Positions 35,801 to 48,389 of a stretch of DNA of 64,000 nucleotides are shown piece after piece (the first letter of the stretch is position 1; every line of letters begins with the position of its first letter). The stretch is from Dasyornis broadbenti (lineage: Eukaryota; Chordata; Aves; Passeriformes; Dasyornithidae). Both the position numbers and the translations under genes were made by a program. The notes beneath the pieces were generated by a model. The model was given only the letters and a program-made list of their open reading frames with translations, was not told the DNA's origin and ran no database searches. The stretch lies in assembly GCA_013397935.1 (NCBI GenBank), contig VZRN01000234.1, forward strand, positions 708,612 to 772,611, written 5' to 3'.

Positions 35801-37669
35801 ACCCTTGGGATGGAAAAGGCAGATGCAGGAGGAAGCTGAGGTTGTGCTGCTCTCTCTGCAGGAAGCCTACATTGCTGACCTGGATGCCAAGAGCGGGGCC
35901 AGCCTGAAGCTTACGATCCTGAACCCCAAAGGCAGAATCTGGACCATGGTGGCTGGTGGTGGTGCTTCAGTGGTGTACAGGTAACAGGAGCAAGGTTTCC
36001 AGAGCAGGGATGATTTACAGTGCTGGAAGGACATAATTGCTGCAGCCTCTGGAAAGTAGGCTCTTCTAAAGCCATTTTTCCCATACTGTTACTGTTTGAG
36101 ATCTCTTCAGAATGAAGATGCTGTGCAGATTTCTCACCAGGCTGTGGAACATAGTGTTGCCTAGGGAATTTAATTCTGGGAGGGTTAGTGTTAAATACAG
36201 TTTCTTACAGAGGTACCATTCCTTTCTGACTTATAAAGAAACAATGTGGCTGGAGGCTGTTGAGGGTAAGATGATTGTTGTAGTGGTCACTGAGTTTGTA
36301 TCTGGGGACCATGACAAGATTAGTCATGACTGGCACTAAGAGGAGAGCAGCTTTGTTTTCAGCAGACAGCACTGTCCTTCTGTTAAGAGTTCCACTTCCC
36401 TAGGGATTCAGAATACTTTAAGACCTTTATAGTGACTCAAATTATTACTAATCTCTTAAATAGCTTTCTTTTTTTGTTGTTATAGTGACACCATTTGTGA
36501 CCTGGGGGGTGTGAATGAACTGGCGAACTACGGGGAATATTCGGGAGCCCCGAGCGAGCAGCAGACCTACGACTACGCTAAGACCATCCTCTCCCTCATG
36601 ACCCGAGAGAAGCACCCAGAAGGTGAGTGAGATGCTGCAATTCCAAAGCTGTGAAGCTGTGTCTGGTGGAAAAACCTGGACAGGTCTGGGCTGTTACTGT
36701 GCTTAGCCCTCCCTGGCAGAACTTTCATTGTACTGCTGTCTTCTGAAGGAATCAGGGATGGATTTCTGTCAGCTCTTGCTTCGGAGAGAGGACTTGTAGT
36801 TTCCCATGGGGCCTGAGAGATTCCTATCAAACATTCTTGCTTGGTACAAAGCTCTTATCCTTCAGGCTCTACTAAACACAACTGCTTTAGGGGTTTTTTT
36901 CCTACTAAACACAACTGGCTATTCTGCAGCTTTTTTTCATTTTATGTCCTTAACTGCTTTGTGATCTTGGAGTACTCTGTTCTTGAAACTATTTTATTTA
37001 TGTGTGTTTCTTCCCTCAGGGAAGATCCTGATTATTGGAGGCAGCATTGCAAACTTCACCAATGTAGCAGCCACCTTTAAAGTAAGTGACCAGTCAGAAA
37101 CATCAGCAAACACACAGTTGTCAGCCCCAGGCCCTTCCTCCCAATTCTGTGTTTGGCTGAGGCTCATAGTACATCTCTTCCAAGAGTTCCTGAGATGATG
37201 GGACAGGGTAAATGTCTCGCTGCCTGGGTCACATCCTGTGTGTTTCTTTTAGGGCATTGTGAGAGCAATTAAGGATTACCAAGGCCCTCTGAAGGAACAT
37301 GAGGTGAGGATCTTTGTACGAAGAGGAGGCCCAAACTACCAGGAAGGGTTACGTGTCATGGGAGAAGTTGGTAAGGACCAAGCTTTCCCTTTAAGTTTTG
37401 TTCTTGCATCTTGTTTCTTCCACTTGCTTTCTGCTAAGCTTTCTCAAGGTTAAATACTTCAGTTTGTCAGAGCTTTCCCCTGAGGAGGTTGACTGCTCTT
37501 GTGTACATCCACAGGGAAGACCACAGGGATCCCCATCCATGTCTTTGGCACGGAGACCCACATGACTGCAATCGTGGGCATGGCGCTGGGCCACCGGCCA
37601 ATCCCCAACCAGCCACCTGCCGCAGCCCACACTGCCAACTTCCTCCTCAACGCCAGTGGCAGCCCCTCG
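29801..37669 (+). other. ACLY: ACLY coding exons 2-12: beta half (residues 1-446)
   Basis: Exons are 29801-29959 (coding part), 31292-31414, 32393-32455, 32738-32928, 33870-33949, 34391-34521, 35862-35980, 36486-36622, 37020-37081, 37253-37370 and 37515-37669. They encode the ATP-grasp and citrate-binding part: [72 protein letters not shown] and [16 protein letters not shown]. All introns are GT-AG except the one after 34521, which begins with GCAAGT. Confidence 0.96.
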
Positions 37670-40600
37670 GTGAGTTCCCTCCCCTCTGTGAATGCGAACA
37701 TTGGTGAGGAGCCTCGTGAAGGCAGCTTCCCCTGTCCAGACAGGCTGGAAATAGATTTTGGCCGCTGGTATATTTGTAGGAAGCTTTAGGAAAACAAATG
37801 TGACTCCACCTGTGCAGTTTATCAGGAGAGGCCACCCCAGCACCCATCTCACTCATGCAGAAAACGTGGCCTCTCAAAGCTCGCAATGTGACTGTTGAAC
37901 CTACTTCATTTAGTAGGTTCATTTAGTTTTCTGTCTCTTGACTGAAATCGTCGTATCTGAAAACTCGTTTTCTTTGGTTTTCTTTGTAGTAGAGCAGTGT
38001 AGCCAAAGTGAGACCATCTCCTCCTCTATGCTCCAGGGTATACCTGATACCTGGCACGCTGTCCCTCACTGACTTGGCTTCTGAATCTTTCAGACTCCAG
38101 CACCAAGCAGAACTGCCTCCTTCTCAGAGTCCAAACCAGATGGTATTGCTCCAGCTAAGAAGGCAAAACCAACAGCACCTCTTGGTAAGTCCAGTTCTGG
38201 AGATGCTGCTGGCAATGCTCTGCTCTTCCCAAAGGCGGGATGGGCATGAGACAAATGTTTGGGTGTTTTTATATAAAGCGAAGTAGTTTTTTTTGTGGTA
38301 CCTGTCTATCTTTGTCTTGAGTGTAGTTAACTGGTTTAGCAGCTCACTTGTGCCATGAGCTCATACACACAGAGCATCAGAGTTGCCCTGATCTGCTGAT
38401 ATTCAGGGATATTCAGGAACAGCACATGAAAAGGAAGTACAGTGAGAGGGTTCCAGTCTGCTTGTTTTTTAATAAGAGCAAACCCAAAAGCCCTGAGTGC
38501 TGTGGAGAGGAGAGCTGCTGCAGCACCTGCCTGGGTGCCTGGCTGGTGGGCTGGCAGCAGCCAGCTCTGTCATACCATTGCATGAGTGATTCTCTCTTTA
38601 ACAGATTCAATCCCAGCCTCGAGACCTGGTTCAGGTAGGACCTGTGTGACCAGCTGAATGTGCCTGGCCTTGTTGGCAGCTGACTTTTTTGGTTCTTGGT
38701 TTTGTTGCTGTTTTTTCTCTCCAAAAATTTGCTGTGTTGTCTGGTCCTTCCCTCCTGCCCAGCATATTTAGCTGTCACCATGTGAACTTCTCATCTGGTT
38801 TTTCAAGTGCATATCACAATGTCTTTGCACAAACACTTCTATTTCTGGGGGAGAGAGGGCCAGGTCTCAAACAAACTATTTTTTTCTTCCCCTCCACAAC
38901 CATCACAGAGAAGAACAGCCTGAGGCACATAGTGAAAAGCTCTGTTCCCTTTGCTTTCCAAATGGAGGAGTCACTAATTGTGACCAATAACCAGCATAGT
39001 TTCAAACGGAAACAAAATAATGTGGGGGGGGCCCTGATTATCAGGTTTGTAAAGTATAGAAAAATCACAAATGAACTAAATGTTGCCCTATCAGTCCAGC
39101 AAACCATTAAAGCTTGTGCTCAGTGAAGTTATTTTATGGGGACTTTAAGACTCTATTGGTCTCTGTGCTGGGTGAGTATAAACTGCTGAACTGGGGGCAA
39201 AGTAGAGCTTCAAGTTACCTCCCTTATCATGAGGAGGGACAGTAGAAGGAGAATTCTCAGATTATTTACTTGTATGCTCTCAGACAAACAGCATCACTTC
39301 TGAGTCTGCATTTTGGTGTTCCTGGGAACACTTGTGGTACCTGCCTACAGGCACCTGCAAGATAAACAGAATTTTCAGGGTAAGCAGTTCCCTAATGACA
39401 AGTCATGTTGCAGTGAATCTGAACTGTGAGTGTGTAGGGCTGGAGAGCAAGGACTGATATTTTGGTGAAGCCAGAGGAACAGTGTCCTGTTTAATCCCTA
39501 ATGCTGTTTACCTTTGATCCAAATCCAGAAGGAACTCAGCAGTAGCCCAAGTTGGCATCAGCAGGTGGATCAGCTCCGAGTTTTCACAAGTTACTAAATT
39601 AATTCTGTCTGGAGTCAGAAGGAGGGACTTAATGTTGTGCTGTGACAAGTGGCGTAAATAGACTTTAAGCCAACAGTTCATCCTCACTGACTGAACTGAA
39701 CTGTTGCATCTTCTGTGACTCTGTCTCCTGAAGCCAAGTTTTGGGCCATATATGAATTCTTGGAACCATCAAGTTTCTGATCATAAAAAAAAGGAAAGAA
39801 AATCTCAGTACATTAAGGTCCTTTACTTTTCGTCCCCTTCATTTCCTGCCTTTTTTTTTTTTTTTAATTTTCTATCATTCTGCTGTGGTGCCCTCCAATG
39901 GTTCACCGAGACTGTGGGCTACATGCAAATAAATAAATGAAATTTAAAGTTCTCTTCAGCTTTGCATAAGAAAACTGGGAGGAAGATGAAAGGCCCACAG
40001 AAGGAGAGGCAGAGGCAGTTTTCACTTCTCTCCTTTCCTATACCAGCTCCCCTCTGTGATTTATTTTACCATTTAGTAAACCCCAAAACCTGGCTGTTGT
40101 GTTCAGAATCCAGGGAAGGGGTTGCTGCTTCATCTGCAGTTTCTTCCTTAATTTGGACAGTGTGGCTACTCCATCCTGCAGTTCATCTCTTGGGTTCAGT
40201 TAGGAGGGAGGGGAATACACTTATCCAGGAGCCTTTCAGCGGGCATTTGGCAGTTGCAGTTTGTCTTGCTCAGGTGTACAACTTGAACATGGTTTGTTTG
40301 GTTTTTTTCCCTCTCCGAGCAGGTAAAGCCACAACACTGTTCAGCCGCCACACCAAAGCGATCATATGGGGGATGCAGACCCGGGCTGTCCAAGGAATGC
40401 TAGACTTTGATTATATTTGCTCCCGGGATGAACCATCAGTGGCTGCCATGGTTTATCCGTTCACGTAAGTAGCCTGTGACTGCATTGCTTTTTCATTTCC
40501 CTCCAACTCTTCTGTGACCTTCCTCTTCTCTCAATCTCTGTGCTTCTTTAGTGGAGCTCTGCCCTGGTCTCCATCCCTGCTGGAACATCATCTCCTCTGC

Positions 40601-43600
40601 TCCCTTCCACCCCTGGGTTGGCTTTGTAGGCTGCTCTGTTTCCTTCAACCATTGATTTTGGGCTGCGCTGTTGAAACAGCTTAATGTTCAACACAGAGCT
40701 GAAGTTCCAGTTCATGTGCTTTTAAAAGATGTCCAAATTCTGTTCTTCACTCAGTGAGTAAGGCAGCTGTGACCACTTGGGCTTTCTTCCCAACGCCCTG
40801 GCTCAGCAAAGGCAGGCAGGCTGTGTAAGGCTCCTTCCGCTTATCTGCTGTTGGCTGTGTGCTTGTCTGAGACACCTTGATTTGTGCCTGCAGCAGTAGG
40901 AATTATCCCTCCAAATATTATCCAGAATCATAGCAGCTCTGCTGATAAACTAAAGCAGGTATGTAGCCAAACAAAATTTAAAAAAATTCTTGTTTGTGTC
41001 TTTTCAATAGCAGCAGTGGTTACTTAGCAGGCAGGAAGCCTGTGGATCATTCAGTGGGATACAGAGTTCCCTTGTGGTGTTCACCCTCTTTTACTCATCC
41101 CTACAGGGATGAGAGGGGCTATGCGGTGTGCATGAGCTGCTTTATTGTACCTCCTCAGTGGGCGTGGGTCTCTCTGTGGGACAGGGCAAGTAGGGAGAAG
41201 GGAAACAGCAGCTGTCACTTCCAGTACAGTGAGGTGGGAGCCCAGAGCCAGCCAGGAGCCTTGGTTCATTCCTGTGGTATTTACAGACATCCTGGAAAGC
41301 TGATGTCTAATCAACCTCTGTCCTGCAGAGAATTTCTCCTCTTGACAATTAAGACCTTGTACTGTTATTCTGCAGTTCTGATGGTAATTGCAGTTCTGTA
41401 ATAACTTCTCAGCAAGTGCAAGCCTCGGGGTACTGAGTGCAGGCACAGTCACGTCTGTAGGTGAGTGGCAGCCCCTGGCAGTGCTGCAGTTGATTAAGGA
41501 AGAAAAAGCAGTAGAGTCTAAGGCTACCTGTAATTATCTGATTCTGCTTGACCTTTTGGAGGGAGCCCAGCTGGCAAAACCTGGAATGTTCTGTCACAAA
41601 TGTACCAGTATGGGAGCACAGCCAGTATCCACACACTTAAATGACTGCCCAGTCAGACTTCACTGCAGTTTCAGTCAGAGCGTCTACTGTGAATGAAATA
41701 CCAACAGTGAAACTTCCCAGCTGCTTTCCCTCCAGTGTCTGTGGGATGGGCAGAGTCCCACTGTAGCATGACTGGGAAGCTGACTGGCCCTCCCATTGCT
41801 GTCCTGGCTGTTCACCACAGATACTGGTTTCCTCTTCCCCCAGTCCAGTGTTAGCACCAGCCCACTGACACAGCTTTGCATGCCTCTCATTCATTATTCT
41901 TTCTGTGCCTCATTCTGTCTTCCAGCTTGGAGTAGAGTTAAGGCTCTGGTAACTTCACTGTGGGAGAACTTATTCATCTTGCTGGATGCCTCTGTCCCCA
42001 TTAGCCCGTCTCCTTCCATATGCTGCTCTGTCCTATTCTTGAAGAACCTTCTGCTGTCATATGGTCCCTCCCCACACACGCTCACGTGCTCGTGAGTGTC
42101 TCAGTCAGTCTCGGGGGCTGAGAATGGGGTTTGTAAACTCCTCTGTCTGCATGCACTGTGTCCCTTTGCCTTTCCAGCAGCCTTAAGGTCAGAGCTTTTC
42201 TGTCTTCTCTTCCACAGCGGTGATCACAGGCAGAAGTTCTACTGGGGCCACAAAGAAATCCTGATCCCAGTCTACAAGAACATGTCAGATGCCATGAGGA
42301 AACACCCAGAGGTGGATGTTCTCATCAACTTTGCATCTCTGCGCTCTGCCTATGACAGCACTGTGGAAACCATGAATTATCCCCAGGTGAGTGCAGGATC
42401 TAGAAGAAGCCCAAAAGAAGGACGACCCTGTCAGCAGGATACTGGTGTTTCTTAAACTGTGATGGCATTAGCAAATTGTCTTGGTCTTCCAACTTAGCAG
42501 ATAACCCCCAGTTCTAACCCCTTACAGACTGTAAGGAGGATACTGGGGGTCCCTGGCAAATCCTAACGCTGGACTTGCAATTTGTTTAAAAGGAACTTGA
42601 TGCTTCTTGGTTAGCAGTAACTACTTCAGGTTGAATAAAATACAGTGCTGCTCTGATGTGCAAGGGGAGGAAAATTGCCTGAGCAGAGCATTGAGACTGT
42701 TGTGAAGATCACAGCAGTGCAGAGTGACCTCTGAGGGGCCTGACAAGGGGGAGCTCCTGGGAGTACCAATGGTTTTCTTTCTCTTGCTACAGATCCGCAC
42801 CATTGCCATTATTGCCGAGGGTATTCCAGAGGCCCTGACACGCAAACTGATCAAGGCAGCTGATAAAAAGGGAGTCACCATCATTGGGCCTGCAACTGTA
42901 AGTACTGACGGCAGCATTCTCCTGTCCTTCTTAACCTTCAGATCAGCTTTCTCAGATGGATGAATTGTATCCTACAATCCACTTTGTCTTTAGTCACAGG
43001 ACATGTTAGTCTCTCATCTTAAAGTCTTTACTGTCCTGCCTTGTCCGTACAAATGCTGACAGGGCCGCCCTACACAAATGTTCCTCAGTTTCGTGATTTT
43101 AAAGGGCTTTACACCTTTCTCTAACTCTTTTGTAGGTTGGTGGGATCAAGCCAGGTTGTTTTAAAATAGGCAACACAGGAGGCATGCTGGATAACATCTT
43201 GGCATCAAAGCTGTACCGTCCCGGCAGCGTGGCCTACGTGTCCCGCTCTGGAGGAATGTCCAATGAGCTCAACAACATCATCTCCCGAACCACCGATGGG
43301 GTCTATGAGGGGGTGGCCATCGGAGGAGACAGGTATGAGTTGGCACCTTCAGCAGACACTGGTTTTCAAGTCGGTCAACAGAAGAATTGTTGGTAATTTG
43401 GAGAAAGAAGGGCAAGTTGGGTGTTAGTTTTTCTTTCAGAAAAGTGTATGAAGTAAATTTCTACCATTTCCTCTGTACTGCACACAGATACCCTGGTTCA
43501 ACTTTTATGGATCATGTCTTGCGTTATCAGGATACTCCAGGAGTGAAGATGATTGTAGTACTGGGGGAGGTGAGTGAGACACTTCACTGCCTGTGTGTGG

Positions 43601-46600
43601 TTTGGTTTTTGGGAGCATCTGACCTGTCTTCAAGGATGCTAAATAGCAGCTACTTCTACTGTTCTTGAATATTCCAAACTTTATTTCTTGCTGCTTTTGT
43701 CAAAAGAAATGGAATTTTGTTCCACAGGCAAGCATAGTCTTCCCTACTAAAAAAAAAAAAATCAGGTGGCTTTGTTCTGAGACTTCTGCCATTATTCAGT
43801 GAAAAAGGATGAAAAACCCAAGCAATGCCTCTGCATGTCTTGGAGCTGGTTTTATCAAAAGTGCAGCTTGGAATCATCTCTCTCTCCCTGCAGATTGGAG
43901 GCACAGAAGAGTACAAGATCTGCAGGGGCATTAAAGAAGGCCGGATCACTAAGCCAGTGGTGTGCTGGTGCATTGGTACCTGTGCCACCATGTTCTCCTC
44001 AGAGGTATGTGCATAAATGGGGGCAAATGCATAAAATAAGGATATATCCACAACAGGAAGAAAACCACAACTTCAGTCACTGTACCTAAACCTTCCAGAA
44101 CTGGCAGTAGTAACTTTAATGTGCAAAAGTTCATAAATGTAAATGATAAAGATATCTTGTGCTTCTGTAGTTCTGTCACAGAAAATTTCCAGGGGATTCT
44201 CCTTACTTGTGAAGGGAGTCCAAAGATCCCAGGGAACAAAACAAATTCCAATAGCCACCTGCTTCTGGAGTGGGAGTGGGAAAGATCTATATTAAGCAGC
44301 TCTAAGTGGGCCTGTTTAGGGAGGCAGAACATGAATGGATGAACCTGGAGTGATTCCAGATCAGAACATCCCTCTGATTGCCCTGCTAGCTCTGGCTGCA
44401 AGCAGGAATTCTGGTAACCCAGAGGAGTCCGATGAGCAGCGACTGGTGTTCCCTCTTTATTCAGGGCTGATGCCTTAGGATTTTAGCTTCTGTATTTTTC
44501 CATGTATCTTTAATCCTGTAGTGTAGAACTCTGGGCTCCATATAGCCTGTTAAGCTGCTGCTCTCAGCATTTTTAGACAAAACAATTCCTCTCTAAGCTC
44601 GAAATTCAAGGACACTTTACGGTCTCAGGCCCCAAGATATGTAAACAACAGTGAATTGGGGCAAGCAAACTTGGAGTAACTGACTTCATTACCTGAAGCT
44701 GTAATTGGAGGATTAACCCCAGATATGCAAATGGACAAAACTTAAAATGTATGAAAAACTTGTGACCTGCAGTCCATTTTGGGTGTAGCCCCTCAGGTGG
44801 GCATTGTCTGCCCTAAATGTACCTGAAGGCCCTTCAATAAATATAGCTGCTCTTTATTCTCTTAACTTTGTCTAGCCTCTCTTTTAGGTAAGCCTGTCAG
44901 TGCATCAGTTCCATCCTCTGCAGGTAACAGCCTGTATTCTTGACTGCTTTCTCTTCTCCTGTTTGTAGGTGCAGTTTGGCCATGCAGGAGCTTGTGCCAA
45001 CCAGGCCTCTGAAACTGCTGTAGCAAAGAACCAAGCCTTGAAGGAAGCTGGAGTGTTTGTTCCCCGGAGTTTCGATGAGCTGGGAGAGGTCATTCAGTAA
45101 GTCACACTCACAGGGCACCTTCAGCAGGGGGAGATTCTGGCCTGATAGGAAATATGTTTCTGTTTAAGGAAAGCAGCTTCTATTCATTGTGGGGGGTTTA
45201 AGGTCTGGGCTGGATTTCTTAGAAGAACCAAAGTTACTGAATAGATTCTCTCCCTAGGTCTGTGTACCAGGATCTTGTGGCCAAAAGAGTAATTGAACCA
45301 GCTGAGGAAGTGCCTCCTCCGACTGTGCCAATGGATTACTCCTGGGCAAGGGTGAGCTGTGCTGGTTTACCTGCTTTTGGGTTCCTTGGAACTAGACAGG
45401 GCATTTGCTGTGATTCTGGATGCCACATTGGGGTTATACTGTGTGCTTTATAGTGTTACTTGTGAGCTGCTGGGTGTGCTGGTTCTGGGCTGTGGAAGCT
45501 GCTCTGAGGGCAAGCCTGAGGCATTGCTCTTTGCCCACTCTGCCCTGTGCTGCCCCTTTCTGCCGGTGTGGGTTGTTTAACATCCTGTCTTTATGCTGCA
45601 ATTCCAGGAGCTGGGACTGATTCGCAAACCAGCTTCCTTCATGACCAGCATCTGTGATGAGCGAGGACAGGAGCTGATCTATGCCGGAATGCCTATCACC
45701 GAGGTCTTCAAAGAAGAAATGGGAATTGGAGGGGTTCTGGGCCTGCTCTGGTTTCAGAGGAGGTGAGGCAGCTCTTGTGAAAGCTCAGAGATTCTTTGGT
45801 TTGGAGTTTTTCTTGTTTTTTAATAGACTCTTAAGCAAAAAAATGTACTCCAGGATTTCTTTGTGAAGGTAGATTCACTGGAATGCCATCTCTGTATTCC
45901 TTCCATGACACCACATCATCATTTTGGGCTGCATATACAGTGTGTTTTAGTCTTGAAATGAAGTTTTCCATGAGTCTTGTGCATTGAGAAAATTTCTGTA
46001 TTCTAGGCCTGATTCAAAGTCTCTGACAACTCGTGTCACTTCAACTCTGCAGAGACTAGGGACTTTACAAACATTTGCATTTTTGATCTGTCCCTGACTG
46101 ATGTGGTGTCTGTGCCCAGGTTACCCAGGTACGCCTGCCAGTTCATCGAGATGTGCCTGATGGTGACAGCAGACCATGGGCCGGCTGTGTCCGGAGCCCA
46201 CAACACCATCGTCTGCGCCAGGGCTGGCAAAGATCTTGTCTCAAGCCTCACTTCAGGCCTTCTTACTATCGTGAGTAACTGATATCCTGGAGGTTTAGCT
46301 TTGTTACTTATTACTCTTCTAGGTTTTATTACTATTAAGTTTTGGATTGGCTGCAGAGTCACAGATTGGTAGTGTCTGCCTACTCACACTTTGAATTTCA
46401 ACTTTAATGGTTCAGTTCTCCCTGTTTCAAATCTGGTCCGTTTTTCCAGTAAGCCTAGTTTGTCTCCTTTGCATCTAGAAATATTTTGTAGCAGCCAAAT
46501 TGCTGTCAGTGTTGACTCTTTGGTTGCTTGAACTCTGACAAATGTTACTAAAGCAGACTTTGGATTGCATTTTCCCCCACGTTGTCTCTAGCAGAGATGC

Positions 46601-48389
46601 ACTGGCTCCAAATTGGCACTTGTGTGAGAGATAAGCAGATGCTTTTCTCTCAGGTGCCTGCCCAACTCTAATGTCATGAATGCCACAGAGACCAGGAGGG
46701 TGGATGAGGGAGATAATCTGGGGTTTGTATCTTAATTGTGGAGTGCTTTGCTGTAATTGCCTTTGTGTCCTGCACCCAGGGTGACCGGTTTGGGGGAGCA
46801 CTGGATGCCGCAGCCAAAATGTTCAGCAAAGCTTTTGACAGTGGGATTATCCCCATGGAGTTTGTGAATAAGATGAAGAAAGAAGGGAAGCTGATCATGG
46901 GCATTGGACACCGAGTTAAATCAGTAAGGAAACTGCATTAGGACAAACTGGATGGATTTTTAGGGAAGAGTAGGGGAGAGCAAAAACAAAGAAAATTAGC
47001 ATATTTTAGAGACAGCTATTGACCAAATTCTCCCAAATCTACAAAGAGTATCTGTAAGAGGCAACACCATTGACTGTAATGTGCTCTGACCTTGCAGATA
47101 AACAATCCTGACATGAGAGTTCAGATTCTCAAGGACTACGTGAAGCAGCACTTCCCAGCCACTCCGCTGCTGGACTACGCACTTGAAGTAGAAAAAATCA
47201 CAACTTCCAAGGTGAAAGGCGCCAATATTGAAGTGCTCTGGGCACTAGTTCTTATGGGAGGGAAAGTGACTGGGGCTCAGCTGTATTTTCAGTGCAGTGC
47301 TTCATGAATTGTTGCTGGGGGTTGTGTCTGGGGTAGAGTTGAGGCCAAGTACAGCTGCAGTCTGAAAAGGCTGGAGGCATTTGGCTACCAGAAAAATGCT
47401 GAACAAGCCAAACCATCATCTGTGTGGCCACTGTTCACACTGGCACTGCTGGGTATAAATCCAAGGCTGTTGGCACATGTGCTGGCCTGTGACAGGGTAC
47501 CTCTGGGATTTGACCCGATGGACCCCTTGTTTGGGACTGGTTTTGCAGCATTCCTATTAAGTGTGGCTCTTGTTCATGCTGCTGAGCAGCCTTTCCTTCG
47601 CTGGGCTGGTGTGTCCCCAACTACAGGCAGCACTCAAATCACCCTTAGAGTGGAAGGTGTCAGGTGAACACCACTTGCACTGTTGACATCTTTATTGGGG
47701 TGTGTTTTATTTCCTGCAGAAACCAAACCTTATCCTGAATGTAGATGGCTTTATTGGAGTGGCCTTTGTTGACGTGCTCAGGAACTGTGGCTCTTTCACA
47801 CGGTGAGTGTCAGGGGGGACGGGGATGTTCTTGGATCATGATCCTATGATGCTGTACTGCCAGCTCCTGAGGGGCAGAATTCCAGCACACTGGGAGGGAA
47901 ACGTAGCCTTGCCTGGTTTTTGGGGGCAGAAAGCTGTCATGGGAATTCATGTGGCTTCTGGCTCTAGAGCAGGCTCTCAGATTGTCTGAGATTGATTCCT
48001 TAAATAGATGATTACCAGGAACCATTTATTTTCCTTCCTTTTGCAGGGAAGAAGCAGATGAATATATTGATATAGGAGCTCTCAATGGCATCTTTGTACT
48101 GGGCAGGAGTATGGGATTCATTGGTGAGTTTACCACGTCTTCCCTGCCCCTTCCTTCCTCCTAGGGCTGCCTTGCCCCAGAACACCAGACAAACCTGAAA
48201 CCCAGGGGCATTTAATGCACTCCAGAACTCCAACTCAAGGCAAAGACTAAGAGGGGGGAGGGGGGTTTTATAACATAACCCACTCCCATTTCAGGACACT
48301 ACCTGGACCAGAAGAGATTGAAGCAGGGTCTGTACCGTCACCCCTGGGATGACATATCCTATGTCCTACCGGAGCATATGACCATGTGA
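29801..48389 (+). CDS. ACLY: ACLY, ATP-citrate synthase (complete)
   Basis: Cytosolic homotetramer that converts citrate, CoA and ATP to acetyl-CoA, oxaloacetate, ADP and phosphate, feeding fatty-acid and sterol synthesis and histone acetylation. Twenty-eight coding exons join without a frame break to 1101 codons, exactly the human length, so human residue numbers apply. The start [13 protein letters not shown] and end PEHMTM are family-typical; the stop TGA is 48387-48389. Order: succinyl-CoA-synthetase-like beta half, a regulatory linker with the RTASFS phosphosite (Ser455), the alpha half with catalytic His760, and a citrate-synthase-like module with His900, His975 and Asp1026. Nothing is truncated. 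One intron uses a GC donor and one 30-nt exon is probably optional. Exons are given in four partner entries. Confidence 0.98.
34522..35861 (+). other. ACLY GC-AG intron
   Basis: Exon 7 ends CCTGAG and the intron begins GCAAGT, the classic GC-AG donor. The acceptor is CTCTGCAG. Only this join keeps the frame [11 protein letters not shown]. The GT 4 bp further in would shift the frame. Confidence 0.92.
38094..38634 (+). other. ACLY: ACLY exons 13-14: phosphoregulatory linker
   Basis: Exon 13 (38094-38184) begins at Thr447 and encodes [13 protein letters not shown]. Thr447, Ser451 and Ser455 are the known GSK3 and AKT/PKA sites; the Ser455 codon is 38118-38120. Exon 14 (38605-38634) is only 30 nt, phase-preserving, and encodes about residues 477-486 ([10 protein letters not shown]). 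It corresponds to the segment that human isoform 2 lacks. Confidence 0.93.
40323..45762 (+). other. ACLY: ACLY exons 15-23: alpha half with catalytic His760
   Basis: Exons are 40323-40464, 42218-42386, 42793-42897, 43136-43332, 43488-43569, 43894-44004, 44969-45096, 45258-45351 and 45608-45762. The CoA-ligase fold shows [50 protein letters not shown] and [19 protein letters not shown] carries His760 (codon 44981-44983), phosphorylated during catalysis. Confidence 0.96.
44468..44907 (+). mobile_element. Solo LTR of an avian endogenous retrovirus in an ACLY intron
   Basis: A ~440-bp element lies between ACLY exons 20 and 21. It is bounded by TGATGC and GCATCA, an inverted terminal pair in the TG...CA style of LTRs. 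An AATAAA (44836-44841) lies near the 3' end, followed by a pyrimidine-rich end. The sequence resembles LTRs common in songbird genomes, from memory. It is in the sense orientation of ACLY. No internal retroviral genes and no clear target-site duplication were seen. Confidence 0.7.
46120..48389 (+). other. ACLY: ACLY exons 24-29: citrate-synthase-like module
   Basis: Exons are 46120-46270, 46780-46923, 47098-47211, 47720-47802, 48047-48123 and 48295-48389. The module cleaves citryl-CoA. Its active-site residues fall at their human numbers: His900 in TADHGP, His975 in GIGHRVKS and Asp1026 in LNVDGF. The C-terminus reads [16 protein letters not shown]. Confidence 0.96.

Noticed and set aside
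44468..44907. Search for retroviral genes next to the solo LTR
   Set aside because: Unique ACLY intron and exon sequence flanks both sides. No gag, pol or env remnants were seen.
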